Positions 17,262 to 27,547 of a stretch of DNA of 64,000 bases are shown one piece after another. Source of the stretch: Streptomyces sp. MMBL 11-1 (GTDB lineage: Bacteria; Actinomycetota; Actinomycetes; Streptomycetales; Streptomycetaceae). The notes beneath the pieces were generated by a model. The model was not told where the DNA came from, did not search any database, and saw only the letters and a program-made list of their open reading frames with translations. The stretch spans positions 4,653,001 to 4,717,000 of the forward strand of contig NZ_CP117709.1 in NCBI RefSeq assembly GCF_028622875.1, in the 5' to 3' direction. Both the position numbers and the translations under genes were made by a program. Within the stretch, counting starts at the first letter, position 1; every line of letters begins with the position of its first letter.

Positions 17262-17329
17262 GTCCGTGAGCCTGTCCTCCTCCGGCGCCCCGCACCGCAG
17301 CTCAGCGGATACGTGTTGCCGGGGCGGGC

Positions 17330-17914
17330 TCACAGCCCCGGCGCCCCCCACACGGGGAACCACCGGGACAGGTCCTTCTCCACCCGGAGGTCGTCGCCGA
17401 GGGCGCCCCTGACCTGGAGCTCCAGCTGGTTGTCCCGTTTCTCGGCGCCTCCGGGCAGCGGCGCGAACGGATAGAAGGTCCCGCGCTTGTACAGGTAGAC
17501 CAGGGCGAGAGCCCGCCCCTCCGCGTCCCGGAAACCGATCAGCGAGCAGAGCAGGTGCGGGCCGAAGCCGCCGTCCTGGAGCAGGGTGTTCACCGCGTGG
17601 AGGTCGTTGACCAGCCCCGCCGTGTCCTCGGCCGGATGGCTGGCCAGCAGCCAGGTGTAGCCGTACGCGTCCCGGCTGAACTCCACCGGAATGCCGCCGC
17701 GCTCCGTGTCCGCGTCCAGCAGTTCGCGTACGTCCTCCTGGAGGCGCGCGAAACCGCCGCCCTCCACTCCCGCGAAGCAGACCGAGCCCAGGCCGGTCGG
17801 GGCGAGGCCGGTGGCGGCCTGGAGGGTCAGGGCGGCCGAGGGGACGGCGAAGAGCTGGTCGAGGTCGGGGCGGACGGGCTTGCTCCGGCCGAGGATCACG
17901 TCGAGCAGGCCCAC
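17330..17914 (-). CDS. pspAB: PspA-associated protein PspAB
   Basis: 194 residues. The start MGLLDVILGRSKP and the segment DAYGYTWLLASHPAED are characteristic of the actinobacterial PspAB family, cytosolic proteins linked to the PspA/phage-shock envelope stress response. The GTG at 17914 is supported by GGAG 8 nt upstream and the family N-terminus. It follows htpX on the same strand, separated by about 115 bp that contain an 18-bp triple repeat. PspAB next to HtpX fits a membrane-quality-control unit. The biochemical role of PspAB itself is not established. Confidence 0.75.
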   Translation of the reverse strand: MGLLDVILGRSKPVRPDLDQLFAVPSAALTLQAATGLAPTGLGSVCFAGVEGGGFARLQEDVRELLDADTERGGIPVEFSRDAYGYTWLLASHPAEDTAGLVNDLHAVNTLLQDGGFGPHLLCSLIGFRDAEGRALALVYLYKRGTFYPFAPLPGGAEKRDNQLELQVRGALGDDLRVEKDLSRWFPVWGAPGL

Positions 17915-17963
17915 GGGCGTAACTCCTTCACGTCGCTTCAAGCCGTTTCACGTCGCTTCACAT

Positions 17964-18017
17964 CGCGCGAGCCGCTCACGTCGCGCGAGCCGCTCACGTC
18001 GCGCGAGCCGCTCACGT
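17964..18017. repeat. 18-bp tandem repeat, three perfect copies
   Basis: The unit TCGCGCGAGCCGCTCACG is repeated exactly at 17964-17981, 17982-17999 and 18000-18017, with partial flanking copies. It lies between htpX and pspAB. Copy number could vary between strains. Confidence 0.85.
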
Positions 18018-18030
18018 CGCTTCCCGTCGC

Positions 18031-18939
18031 TCAGCGGGACAGGTCGGCGGAGATGCGGGACAGCTGGTCCAGGCGCTGCTCCAGCGTCGGGTGGGAGGAG
18101 AACAGCCGGCCCAGGCTCTCCTTCGCGGAGAACGCCGGCATGAAGTAGAACGCGTTGTACGGCTCCGCCTTCCGCAGGTCCTCCGTCGGGATGCGGGCCA
18201 TCTGCCCGCTGACCTTCGTCAGGGCGGAGGCGAGCGCGGAGGGCCGGCCGGTGAGCAGGGCGGCGGCCCGGTCGGCGGACAGCTCGCGGTAGCGGGAGAG
18301 CAGCCGGGTCAGCAGGAAGCTGATCGCGTACACGACGGCGCTGATCAGCGGGATCAGCAGGAGCAGGATGCCCGCCGGATCGTTGCCCGGTCTGCTGCGC
18401 GCGAAGCCGCCCCACAGGGCGATACGGGTGATGATGCCCGCCAGCACCCCGAGGAACGAGGCGATCGTCATGACGGCCACGTCCCGGTGGGCGACGTGCG
18501 ACATCTCGTGGGCGAGGACCCCCTCCAGCTCCTGCGGCTCCAGTCGGCGCAGGAGGCCCGTCGTCGCGCAGACCAGGGCCGTCTTCTCACTGCGGCCGGT
18601 GGCGAACGCGTTCGGTACGTCGCTCTCGGCGATGGCGACCTTGGGTTTGGGCATGTCGGCCAGGGCACAGATGCGGTCGATGGTGCCGTGCAGCTCGGGG
18701 GCCTGCTCGGGGGTGACCTCGCGGGCTCCCATGCCGTACGCGGCGATGCGGTCGCTGAACCAGAACTGGGCGATGAACAGGCCGCCCGTGATGACCAGGA
18801 TGATCGGCCAGGAGCCCCGCAGGGCCGCGAGGAGCACGCCCACGAAGACGACGTAGAGCAGGCCGATCAGGAACATGGTGGTCACCATGCGACCGGTCAG
18901 GCCCCGGTCGGGGGCGTAACGCGAACGGGCTCGTGGCAT
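18031..18939 (-). CDS. htpX: Membrane zinc metalloprotease HtpX
   Basis: 302 residues, ATG at 18939 behind GGGAGG. Two N-terminal transmembrane helices (about residues 18-60) are followed by the zinc motif LAHEMSHVAHRD near residue 140, two further hydrophobic helices around 150-205, and ELSADRAAALLTG supplying the third zinc ligand (Glu). This is the standard M48B HtpX layout and length. It degrades misfolded membrane proteins, with the active site facing the cytoplasm. It is followed by pspAB, so envelope-stress control is likely. Confidence 0.93.
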   Translation of the reverse strand: MPRARSRYAPDRGLTGRMVTTMFLIGLLYVVFVGVLLAALRGSWPIILVITGGLFIAQFWFSDRIAAYGMGAREVTPEQAPELHGTIDRICALADMPKPKVAIAESDVPNAFATGRSEKTALVCATTGLLRRLEPQELEGVLAHEMSHVAHRDVAVMTIASFLGVLAGIITRIALWGGFARSRPGNDPAGILLLLIPLISAVVYAISFLLTRLLSRYRELSADRAAALLTGRPSALASALTKVSGQMARIPTEDLRKAEPYNAFYFMPAFSAKESLGRLFSSHPTLEQRLDQLSRISADLSR

Positions 18940-19062
18940 CGGTGCCTCCCAACAGCTCACCTCTCACCTGACTCCCATAGTGCCCCTTTACGGTGAGAAC
19001 CGGATAAGCGTGCAATCTGCACTGACCGGGGCGGAACGGCTCGGGGCCGCCGCCCGCGCCGG

Positions 19063-19755
19063 TCAGGGCCAGAGCAGCTCGCGCGTCCAGACACCGTCCT
19101 CCTGGCGCCGGTAGCGCAACCGGATGTGGCGGCGCCGGGCGTCGCCCTGGAAGAACTCCGCCTCGGCCGGCTCGACCACGTACCGGGTCCAGGTCGGAGC
19201 CTCCGTGTCCGGTGCCGCCCGCGCCCGGTCCCAGGCCGCGTCCGCCGCCCGGTGCAGCTCCGCCACGGAGCCCACGACCTCGCTCTGCGACCCGGTCAGC
19301 GCGGCGGCGAGCGCCCCGGTGGACCGTGCGTGCAGGTCGGCGTGGCTCTCGGCGGGCGTGCAGCGGACGACGGGACCCCGGACCCGTACCTGTCGGCCTT
19401 GCGCGGGCCAGTAGAAGCCGAGCGCCGCGTGCGGGCGGACGGCGAGGTGGCGCCCCTTGGCGCTGGTGGCGTGGGAGGCGAAGTGGAAGCCGCGCTCGTC
19501 GGCGTCGTGGAGGAGCAGCGTGCGTACGTCCGGGAGGCCCTCGGTGTCGGCCGTGGCCAGCGACATCGCGTGCGGCTCCGGCTGCCCCGCCGCGACGGCC
19601 TCGGCGAACCAGGCGTGGAAGAGGGGGACCGGGGCGGGCGGGGCCGACGCCGGGTCGAAGGACGGCAGCTCGGTGTCCCAGACGCGCTGGGCGTGCAGGA
19701 GGCCGCGGAAGGCGGTGGAGGCCGGCCGGGGGCCGGCGGGGGTGTCGTCGGTCAT
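19063..19755 (-). CDS. Pyridoxamine 5'-phosphate oxidase-family flavoprotein
   Basis: 230 residues, ATG at 19755. It has a split-barrel FMN fold: PHAMSLATADTEGLPDVRTLLL and FASHATSAKGRHLAVRPHAAL-type strands near residues 70-115, then QVRVRGPVVRCTPAES. The C-terminal RHIRLRYRRQEDGVWTRELL matches the PdxH-type C-terminal domain ending in R-L-x-P, so it may be a true PNP/PMP oxidase making pyridoxal phosphate with FMN and O2. A PhzG-like oxidase is an alternative. It is monocistronic on the evidence seen. Confidence 0.78.
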   Translation of the reverse strand: MTDDTPAGPRPASTAFRGLLHAQRVWDTELPSFDPASAPPAPVPLFHAWFAEAVAAGQPEPHAMSLATADTEGLPDVRTLLLHDADERGFHFASHATSAKGRHLAVRPHAALGFYWPAQGRQVRVRGPVVRCTPAESHADLHARSTGALAAALTGSQSEVVGSVAELHRAADAAWDRARAAPDTEAPTWTRYVVEPAEAEFFQGDARRRHIRLRYRRQEDGVWTRELLWP

Positions 19756-19905
19756 GGGGCTATTGGACCCCAGGTCGTGTCCGCGAAGTCTCGTCTCGCC
19801 CCTCACCCGGAACGGCCACAGAGGTCGCCGAGCTGCGCACCCTGAGTCGCAAGAGGCGGCTCAGTGCCGAGGAGCTCACGGCCAAGGGCCACGCCGCTGG
19901 CCTGT

Positions 19906-20029
19906 ATGCCGGAGGGCGAGGACCGGGACCGGGTGTGGGAGGCCGCCCTCGCGTTCTGGCCGCCGTACGCGGTGTACCAGCGGCGGGCTGGAGCGGCAGA
20001 TCCGGTTGTTCCGATTGGAGAGGCGATAG
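19906..20029 (+). pseudogene. C-terminal remnant of a DUF385/Ddn-type deazaflavin-dependent reductase
   Basis: The frame reading EDRDRVWEAALAFWPPYAVYQ matches the C-terminal end of F420-dependent nitroreductase-family proteins (W-x-YADYQ-type motif). After YQRRAG the frame breaks. The expected ending RQIRLFRLERR followed by a stop at 20027-20029 lies in another frame. No N-terminal domain is present. A decayed gene fragment. Confidence 0.5.
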
Positions 20030-20153
20030 CGGGCGGCACGGCGGCCCCCAAGTCCGGCCGACGGGGTGGGGCCCCTGGTCCGGCCCCCGAGCCCTGCCCG
20101 CAGGTCCGGTCCCCAAGTCCGTCCCCCAGGCCCAGGGGCCTTCTCCGGGAACG

Positions 20154-20199
20154 CCGACGGCGGACCGCCCGCAGGGGTGTGTGGGTGGTCCGCCGTCGG
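20154..20199. terminator. Terminator hairpin downstream of the TetR gene
   Basis: Perfect 13-bp arms CCGACGGCGGACC (20154-20166) and GGTCCGCCGTCGG (20187-20199) with a 20-nt loop, about 90 bp beyond the TetR stop codon. Confidence 0.75.
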
Positions 20200-20287
20200 T
20201 GAGACAGGACGTGGGGCGACCGGGTGGGCGGGTGCCCGCCCGGTGGTGAGGGGCGTCCGGGGCCGGTGGGCCTCCTGCCGCCCCGGC

Positions 20288-20935
20288 CTACTTCGGCGGC
20301 TTCTTGCCGGTGATGCCGAGGTGCACCAACAGGGCGAGATTGGGCCGCAGTTCGGCCTGCTTCACACCCCAAGTGGTGAATCCCTTCTGGTGTGAGGCGA
20401 CCGCGGCCAGCATAGCCACCAGGGAGCCCGCCATCGCCGCCGGACTGACGTCCTTGTCGACCTTGCCCTTGCTCTGGAGCTCCTTCACGGAATCCGTGAG
20501 GGAGTTGGTGACCGAATTCAGGATCTTCATGCGGATCTTGTAGAACCGCTTGTCCCCCTCGGCCGCGCCGAGGTCGATCACGCGGAGGATCGCGTCGTTG
20601 TGCCGCCAGAAGTCGAGGAACCCCTCGACGAGTTGTTCAGAGGTCGTCCAGCCGGCCTTGCCGACCCAGGAGCGCCCGGCGACCAGTTCGGTCAGTCCGG
20701 CACCCTCCTTGGCGACTTCCTCGGCGATTTCGAGGACGGCGCCCTCCACATCGGGGAAGTACTGGTAGAAAGTCGCGGGTGAAGTCCCGGCCTTCCGGGC
20801 GACGTCGATGACTTTGACGTCCCGGTACGGCGAGGAGCTGAGCATCTCGCTGAGGCAGTCGAGCAGCTTCTGCCGCGTCGCCTGACCGCGTCGACCGGCC
20901 ACGCGGCCATCGACGGTGCGTACTTGTCCTGTCAT
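20288..20935 (-). CDS. TetR-family transcriptional regulator
   Basis: 215 residues. The N-terminal TetR helix-turn-helix spans about residues 18-65: TRQKLLDCLSEML, then VIDVARKAGTSPATFYQYF, whose last part is the canonical recognition helix and Y-x-Y-F ending. The ligand-binding helices that follow are unassigned. The C-terminus is unusually lysine-rich (GITGKKPPK). It is divergent from a VOC-fold protein gene across 414 bp that hold a DnaA-box cluster; the regulatory target is not evident. Confidence 0.9.
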   Translation of the reverse strand: MTGQVRTVDGRVAGRRGQATRQKLLDCLSEMLSSSPYRDVKVIDVARKAGTSPATFYQYFPDVEGAVLEIAEEVAKEGAGLTELVAGRSWVGKAGWTTSEQLVEGFLDFWRHNDAILRVIDLGAAEGDKRFYKIRMKILNSVTNSLTDSVKELQSKGKVDKDVSPAAMAGSLVAMLAAVASHQKGFTTWGVKQAELRPNLALLVHLGITGKKPPK

Positions 20936-21101
20936 GCCGTCAGCTTACCGAGGGGTGATGGGAGCGCGATTCGGCCGACTGCAAATGGGGAACGCCGCAG
21001 GACCAGCGGGGTGCGCGGGGGTGAGGAGCGGCGATTTTCGGCCGTGGTGTGCGAGGCCCGGAAGGCAGGAGCGCCGCCCTGGGAGCCGCGCGGAGTAAAT
21101 G

Positions 21102-21173
21102 TTATCAACAGCCTGTGGATAACGTCGGTGGACAACTTCGGTGAACAACTTCGCCGGATGACTTTCGTCCACA
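21102..21173. promoter_or_regulatory. Cluster of five DnaA-box-like 9-mers
   Basis: Within 72 bp: TTATCAACA (21102-21110), TGTGGATAA (21114-21122, reverse of the perfect box TTATCCACA), GGTGGACAA (21127-21135), GGTGAACAA (21140-21148) and TCGTCCACA (21165-21173). One is perfect, three differ from TTRTCCACA at one position and one at two. The local sequence is AT-richer than its surroundings. No dnaA or dnaN gene is nearby, so this is not oriC; a DnaA-titrating or regulatory cluster is the likely reading. Confidence 0.6.
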
Positions 21174-21305
21174 CGGTGAGCGCCTCCTTCATCAGTCGGG
21201 CAGATGTTCCCTACAGGTGCACCCCCTGGCGTGTCCGAGGTGTCCGTGGAGTGCTTCCGCCGTGTGTCCGGGGCGCGCGGGGCGGAGGGCGACGTTACGT
21301 TGACT

Positions 21306-21319
21306 GTGACGGGCGTCAC
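21306..21319. promoter_or_regulatory. Crp-like palindrome upstream of VOC gene
   Basis: GTGACGGGCGTCAC, matching GTG-N6-GNCAC, 31 bp before the VOC start. Identical to the site at 1639-1652. Confidence 0.4.
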
Positions 21320-21349
21320 TGCGTCCCTGCTACGGAAGGACCCGGTCCC

Positions 21350-22159
21350 ATGGCCGCATTCGCGCATTCCGCGCCGTGCTGGGCGGACGTGCAGCTCTCC
21401 GACCTCGAAGCGGGCAAGCGCTTCTACGGCGGGCTCTTCGGCTGGACCTTCCGGGCGGGCGACGGCATGCCCTTCGCGGACGCGCTCAGCGACGGCCGCC
21501 TGGTCGCCGCCCTCGCCGCCAAGAAGGACGGCCGGATGCCCACCGCCTGGGGCGTCTACTTCGCCACCGACGACATCCGGGCCACCGTCGCCGCGATCCG
21601 CGAGCACGGCGGCCAGATCATCACCGACCCGGTACGGGCGGGGCGCGCCGCGATCGTGGCGCAGGCGGCCGACCCCGGGGGCGCCGTCTTCGGGCTCTGG
21701 CAGCCGGAGGAGCGTACGGGCTTCGAGAAGCAGAACGACCCCGCCTCCTTCTGCTGGACCGAGGTCTACACCCGGCAGCCGGACAAGGTGGACCCCTTCT
21801 ACGAGAAGGTCTTCGGCTTCCACAGCACCGACCTGGACGAGGCGGGCCACGACATCTCCGGCGACTCCGAGGCGCTGGTCGACTTCCGGATGTGGTCCCC
21901 CGAGGGCACCGAACCGGGCCCCGACACCGCTGTCGGCGGCCGCAGCGTCATCACGGACGCGTTCCCGGCCGAGATGCCGAGTTACTTCCTCGTCTACTTC
22001 GCCGTCGCCGACTGCGACGCCGCCGCCGAACTCGCCGTACGGCTCGGCGGCCGGGTGGCCCAGCCGCCTTTCGACATCCCCTCCGGGCGGATGGCCGTGC
22101 TGCACGACGACCAGGGTGCCGCCTTCGCCGTACTCCAGCCCGGCGCACTGCTTCCGTGA
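21350..22159 (+). CDS. Two-domain VOC (glyoxalase/bleomycin-resistance fold) protein
   Basis: 269 residues built of two VOC modules: residues about 5-125 (PCWADVQLSDLEAGKRFYGG start) and about 135-265 (SFCWTEVYTRQPDKVDPFYE start), each with the beta-alpha-beta-beta-beta pattern and ending in GAVFGLWQP and GAAFAVLQP. Such tandem proteins are annotated as hydroxylases, glyoxalases or antibiotic-binding proteins; catalytic metal ligands cannot be assigned with confidence here. The ATG at 21350 follows GGAAGGA. The upstream region carries a Crp-like palindrome and the DnaA-box cluster. Confidence 0.8.
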   Translation: MAAFAHSAPCWADVQLSDLEAGKRFYGGLFGWTFRAGDGMPFADALSDGRLVAALAAKKDGRMPTAWGVYFATDDIRATVAAIREHGGQIITDPVRAGRAAIVAQAADPGGAVFGLWQPEERTGFEKQNDPASFCWTEVYTRQPDKVDPFYEKVFGFHSTDLDEAGHDISGDSEALVDFRMWSPEGTEPGPDTAVGGRSVITDAFPAEMPSYFLVYFAVADCDAAAELAVRLGGRVAQPPFDIPSGRMAVLHDDQGAAFAVLQPGALLP

Positions 22160-22413
22160 CCCGCCGTCCGCGCCCCCCGCGCCCCTGTCCGTGACCCGGT
22201 GTGGGGGGATACCGCCCGAAGTGGCATGAGACACCCGCATCCGCCCCCGGGTTCGCAACCGGGGCCCGGGCCAGGAAGAATCGGGGTGCGTACCGCCAGG
22301 TGGTGCTCAGTGGTGAGACCCTGCACAGGGCGCGCTGCGCAGGGCGCGATTCGACCGGGCGGTAATGCGCGGACTTCGTCGCCGAGGTTCGTTTACGGGG
22401 AGGTGGCAGGCAA

Positions 22414-24858
<2,445 letters not shown>

Positions 24859-24874
24859 TCCGGGGCCTGGCCCT

Positions 24875-25038
24875 GTCCTCAAGCGCCGGACGGGCTCGAA
24901 AGACGTCCTCGATCGCCGGACGGGCTTGATTTCCGGCCGGTCCGGCGCGCACCCGGCCCGCCCGGCGCTTGAGGACGGAACCCCGGCGCGGAGGGGCGTG
25001 GGCCCTGCGGTGATCCAGCCCGTCCGGCGTTTGAGGAC
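24875..25038. repeat. Four copies of a 22-bp REP-like element, two in each orientation
   Basis: GTCCTCAAGCGCCGGACGGG-type units occur at 24875-24896 and 24905-24926, with inverted copies at about 24957-24976 and 25017-25038. The outer copies differ at a single base and could form a very long hairpin between the convergent kinase and membrane-protein genes. This sequence type is recognisable as a dispersed Streptomyces intergenic repeat, probably acting as a terminator. Confidence 0.7.
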
Positions 25039-25060
25039 GGAACCCTCGACGAGGTGGCCG

Positions 25061-25840
25061 TCAACCCTGCGGAGGCGCAGACGGCGGCGGCCGGTGCGGC
25101 GGGTGTACCGGGTCCCGGGGGTCGTCCTCCGGATGGGGGGCCTGGGGAGAGGAGCGCGTACGGGGGCCATGCGGGCCGGGCCCCGTGTACGGGTCCGCCT
25201 CCGGCTCCGGCCCCGTGTACGGGGCCGCTTCCGGCTCCGGCCCCGCGTTGTACGGGTCCGCCTTCGGCTCCGGTCCCGTGTACGGGTCCGCCTCCGGCTC
25301 CGGCCACGGCGACGTCTGCACGGACATCCCCGGCTCCTGCGTCGGCGGCCAGGTGTCCACCTGATCCGCCCCCGGCGCGGTATACGGCTCCACGGGTTCC
25401 CGCCCCCGCCGGTTCCGCCGGCCGCGCCGGTCACGCCCACTCATCAGCAGCGCTCCGATCAGCATCAGCAGCCCGCCCGCCAGCGCGTTGGCCACGCCCA
25501 CCTGCAGCCCCGCTCCGTCCCCGCCCACCACCAGCGAGCCCGCGGCCTGCCCCTGGCGGACCATCCACAGGATCGTGAAGCCCAGCACCACCAGACCCGC
25601 GAGGGCGACCACGAGCCGCGAGCGGAGCACCACGCCCACGATCACCAGCAGCGCCGCGGCCAGGAACGGCAGCAGGATCGACACCAGAACACCCGACTCC
25701 GTGGCGGTGATCCCCTCGAAGAGGTCCCGCACCCGGTAGTCGCGCCCGACCCGCCCGTCGTACCAGTCGCGGAACGGACTCAGCACGGCGGAGGCCGCCC
25801 CCGCCAGGGCGACGAGCGAGCCGAGGAGGTTGCGGATCAT
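25061..25840 (-). CDS. Membrane protein with repetitive cytosolic tail
   Basis: 259 residues, ATG at 25840 behind GGAGG. Four hydrophobic segments (about residues 1-20, 50-68, 75-95 and 115-135) resemble a small DUF-type membrane protein. After the basic stop-transfer GRDRRGRRNRRGR the C-terminal 110 residues are a Pro/Glu/Asp/Tyr tail with four or more repeats of PYTGPEPEAD. Function unknown. The tail repeat is direct at DNA level (25180-25320), so length variation between strains is expected. It is convergent with the kinase gene across the REP-like repeats. Confidence 0.65.
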   Translation of the reverse strand: MIRNLLGSLVALAGAASAVLSPFRDWYDGRVGRDYRVRDLFEGITATESGVLVSILLPFLAAALLVIVGVVLRSRLVVALAGLVVLGFTILWMVRQGQAAGSLVVGGDGAGLQVGVANALAGGLLMLIGALLMSGRDRRGRRNRRGREPVEPYTAPGADQVDTWPPTQEPGMSVQTSPWPEPEADPYTGPEPKADPYNAGPEPEAAPYTGPEPEADPYTGPGPHGPRTRSSPQAPHPEDDPRDPVHPPHRPPPSAPPQG

Positions 25841-26048
25841 CGGCGGCCTCCAGGGCGTCGTCCGGCGCATACGCGGGCATCCCCCGCAGCCGACGCTACG
25901 CCCGGGCGATCACCCCCGCCACGCGGACCATGACGGGATCGTGACAGGGTCATGACTTGGATAGGGTGTCGCGCGCGGCATGCTGAGGGTGACGACGTAC
26001 GCCATCGGCGCGACGTACCGGCAACGAAACTCAAGGGGGGCTGCATCC

Positions 26049-26576
26049 ATGATGCGGCGACAGACGAAGCTCGCGGCGGTCCTGGTCGTGGTGGTGCTCG
26101 CGCTCACCGGGTTCTCCACCTCTTCCAGCGGCGGCAAGGGCAAGAGCGGCAAGAGCAGCAGCTCGGGCGGCGGCTGCTCCAGCTCGAAGAAGAGCAACAA
26201 CGGCTACCGTGACAACGACTTCGACGAAGACTACGGCGACGACTCCTCGTCCTCCGGCTCGTCCGGCTCCTACGCAACCCCGACGCCCACCGCGTCCGAC
26301 GCCCCCGCCGTCCGGGTGATCCGCTGCGCCGTGCCGCGCAAGGGCAAGCGCAAGGCGGTCACCGCGTCGTTGGTCGAAGTGCGGTCGAACTACCCGGGCA
26401 CGCAGGCGTACGAGATCGACGTACGGTTCGTCGACGGCCTGGGCAACACCGTGGACACGGCCGAGGCCACCACGATCCTCGACGTCGACGAGGTGGACAC
26501 CCTCACGGTGCGGATGGAGAGCCCCGGCAAGGTGTCCCGGGTGAAGCGCTGCATCGTGACCGCCGAGGCGGTCTGA
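26049..26576 (+). CDS. Secreted protein of unknown function, Ser/Gly-rich N-terminus
   Basis: 175 residues. Positive residues MMRRQTK are followed by a hydrophobic helix LAAVLVVVVLALTGF, then a long Ser/Gly/Lys/Asp-rich stretch to about residue 85, and a compact C-terminal domain (about 90-175) with two cysteines (IRCAVP and KRCIV) that could form a disulfide. There is no lipobox. The C-terminal domain looks like an immunoglobulin-like FxxG-type sandwich, inferred only from alternating hydrophobic strands. ATG 26049 or 26052 follow AAGGGGGG. Confidence 0.65.
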   Translation: MMRRQTKLAAVLVVVVLALTGFSTSSSGGKGKSGKSSSSGGGCSSSKKSNNGYRDNDFDEDYGDDSSSSGSSGSYATPTPTASDAPAVRVIRCAVPRKGKRKAVTASLVEVRSNYPGTQAYEIDVRFVDGLGNTVDTAEATTILDVDEVDTLTVRMESPGKVSRVKRCIVTAEAV

Positions 26577-26684
26577 CGCGGCTCCGGCCGACAGGGGCGG
26601 GCAAGGGCGGTCAGCGCCGGGGCCTGGACATCGCCTGGACCCTGGCCGCCGCCTGCGTGGACCACACCGCCCGGACGCAGGGTC

Positions 26685-27032
26685 GCTCTGCGCGACCGAG
26701 CGCTGACGGGCGTCCTGACCAAGGCGCACCAGTCCGGCATCCGGGTGGTGACCAGTTCCATGACGCTCATCGAGGCGTATCACGGCAAGATCCCCATGCC
26801 GGCGTGGAACTGGGCGATGGCACGGATCGTCGTCGAACCCGTCACCAAGGAGATCGCCGACGAGGCGATCCGCCTCCTGCGCGAGGCCGGACTGCACGGC
26901 CACACGTACGCCATCGACGCCGCGCTCGCCGCCATCGCGAACCGGCAGCAGGGCCGGACGGCGCTGTTCACGTCCGACGTGGACTACATGGGGAAGCTGT
27001 GCGGGGCGAGGGTTCAGCTGCGGGGCCTGTAG
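26685..27032 (+). pseudogene. PIN-domain toxin-like protein lacking its N-terminus
   Basis: The frame encodes VVTSSMTLIEAYHGK, EIADEAIRLLREAGLHGHTYAIDAALAAIANRQ (two segments) and TALFTSDVDYM. These are the middle Glu and C-terminal Asp metal-site parts of a PIN ribonuclease. The first strand with its catalytic Asp (usually VLDTSAL) is missing and the upstream sequence is scrambled. No partner antitoxin is recognised. Probably a decayed VapC-like gene; GTG 26745 could still start a 95-residue fragment. Confidence 0.55.
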
Positions 27033-27053
27033 GCGTCGCCCCTGGACATGCGG

Positions 27054-27089
27054 GAGGGGCCCGAGCGCTTCCCCTGGCCCGGGCCCCTC
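27054..27089. terminator. Terminator hairpin between PIN remnant and DAHAT-repeat gene
   Basis: Perfect 10-bp arms GAGGGGCCCG (27054-27063) and CGGGCCCCTC (27080-27089), serving convergent genes. Confidence 0.7.
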
Positions 27090-27169
27090 ACTCTCCCCCT
27101 ACCGCGACCGCGGCGGCTCCCCCTCGGTGCCACCGCGGCCGCGTCCCCCCGTATCCCCGTCGGGAAGGT

Positions 27170-27346
27170 CTAGTTGGCGGGCTCGCCCGTGGCGTGGGCG
27201 TCGGTGGGCTTCGCTACCGGGGTGGACGTGGCGTGGGCGTCCTGCGGCTTCAGGATGCCGCCGGTCGCGTGGGCGTCCTGAGTGGTGATCTCCTCGCCGG
27301 TGGCGTGTGCGTCCAGCGGCTTGAGGTTGTCCTTGTTGGCGGCCAT
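27170..27346 (-). CDS. Small protein with four DAHAT repeats
   Basis: 58 residues, ATG at 27346 with AGGAG 8 nt upstream. The sequence is almost entirely repeats: DAHAT at residues 12-16, 24-28, 36-40 and 49-53, spaced 12, 12 and 13 residues, each preceded by a Lys/Thr-Pro/Gln spacer. It has no signal peptide, cysteine or membrane helix. Similar repeat proteins of Streptomyces are labelled sigma-like without functional basis, as far as I recall. It lies 200 bp downstream of, and on the same strand as, a SARP-NB-ARC-TPR regulator and ends before a strong terminator. Possible roles: a multi-copy signal-peptide precursor or a disordered binding protein. Unproven. Confidence 0.7.
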   Translation of the reverse strand: MAANKDNLKPLDAHATGEEITTQDAHATGGILKPQDAHATSTPVAKPTDAHATGEPAN

Positions 27347-27547
27347 CTGGCTCAACTCCTGATCGTGGTGACGTGATGATCGGGTGGGGCCGCCCGGCTG
27401 TTCCCCCGTGGACTGCCGGGCAGGCCCTCCAGGGCCGTTCACCTTAGTGGTGGGCCGCTGCGCCGACCCGTCTGCCCCCCGACGCGACGGATCGATGACT
27501 GAAGGGTGCAGTGTGGCGATAAACGATTGATGAACGCCCCTGCGGCG

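Noticed and set aside
21102..21173. Chromosomal origin oriC
   Set aside because: Too few boxes and no dnaA, dnaN, gyrB or parAB genes nearby.
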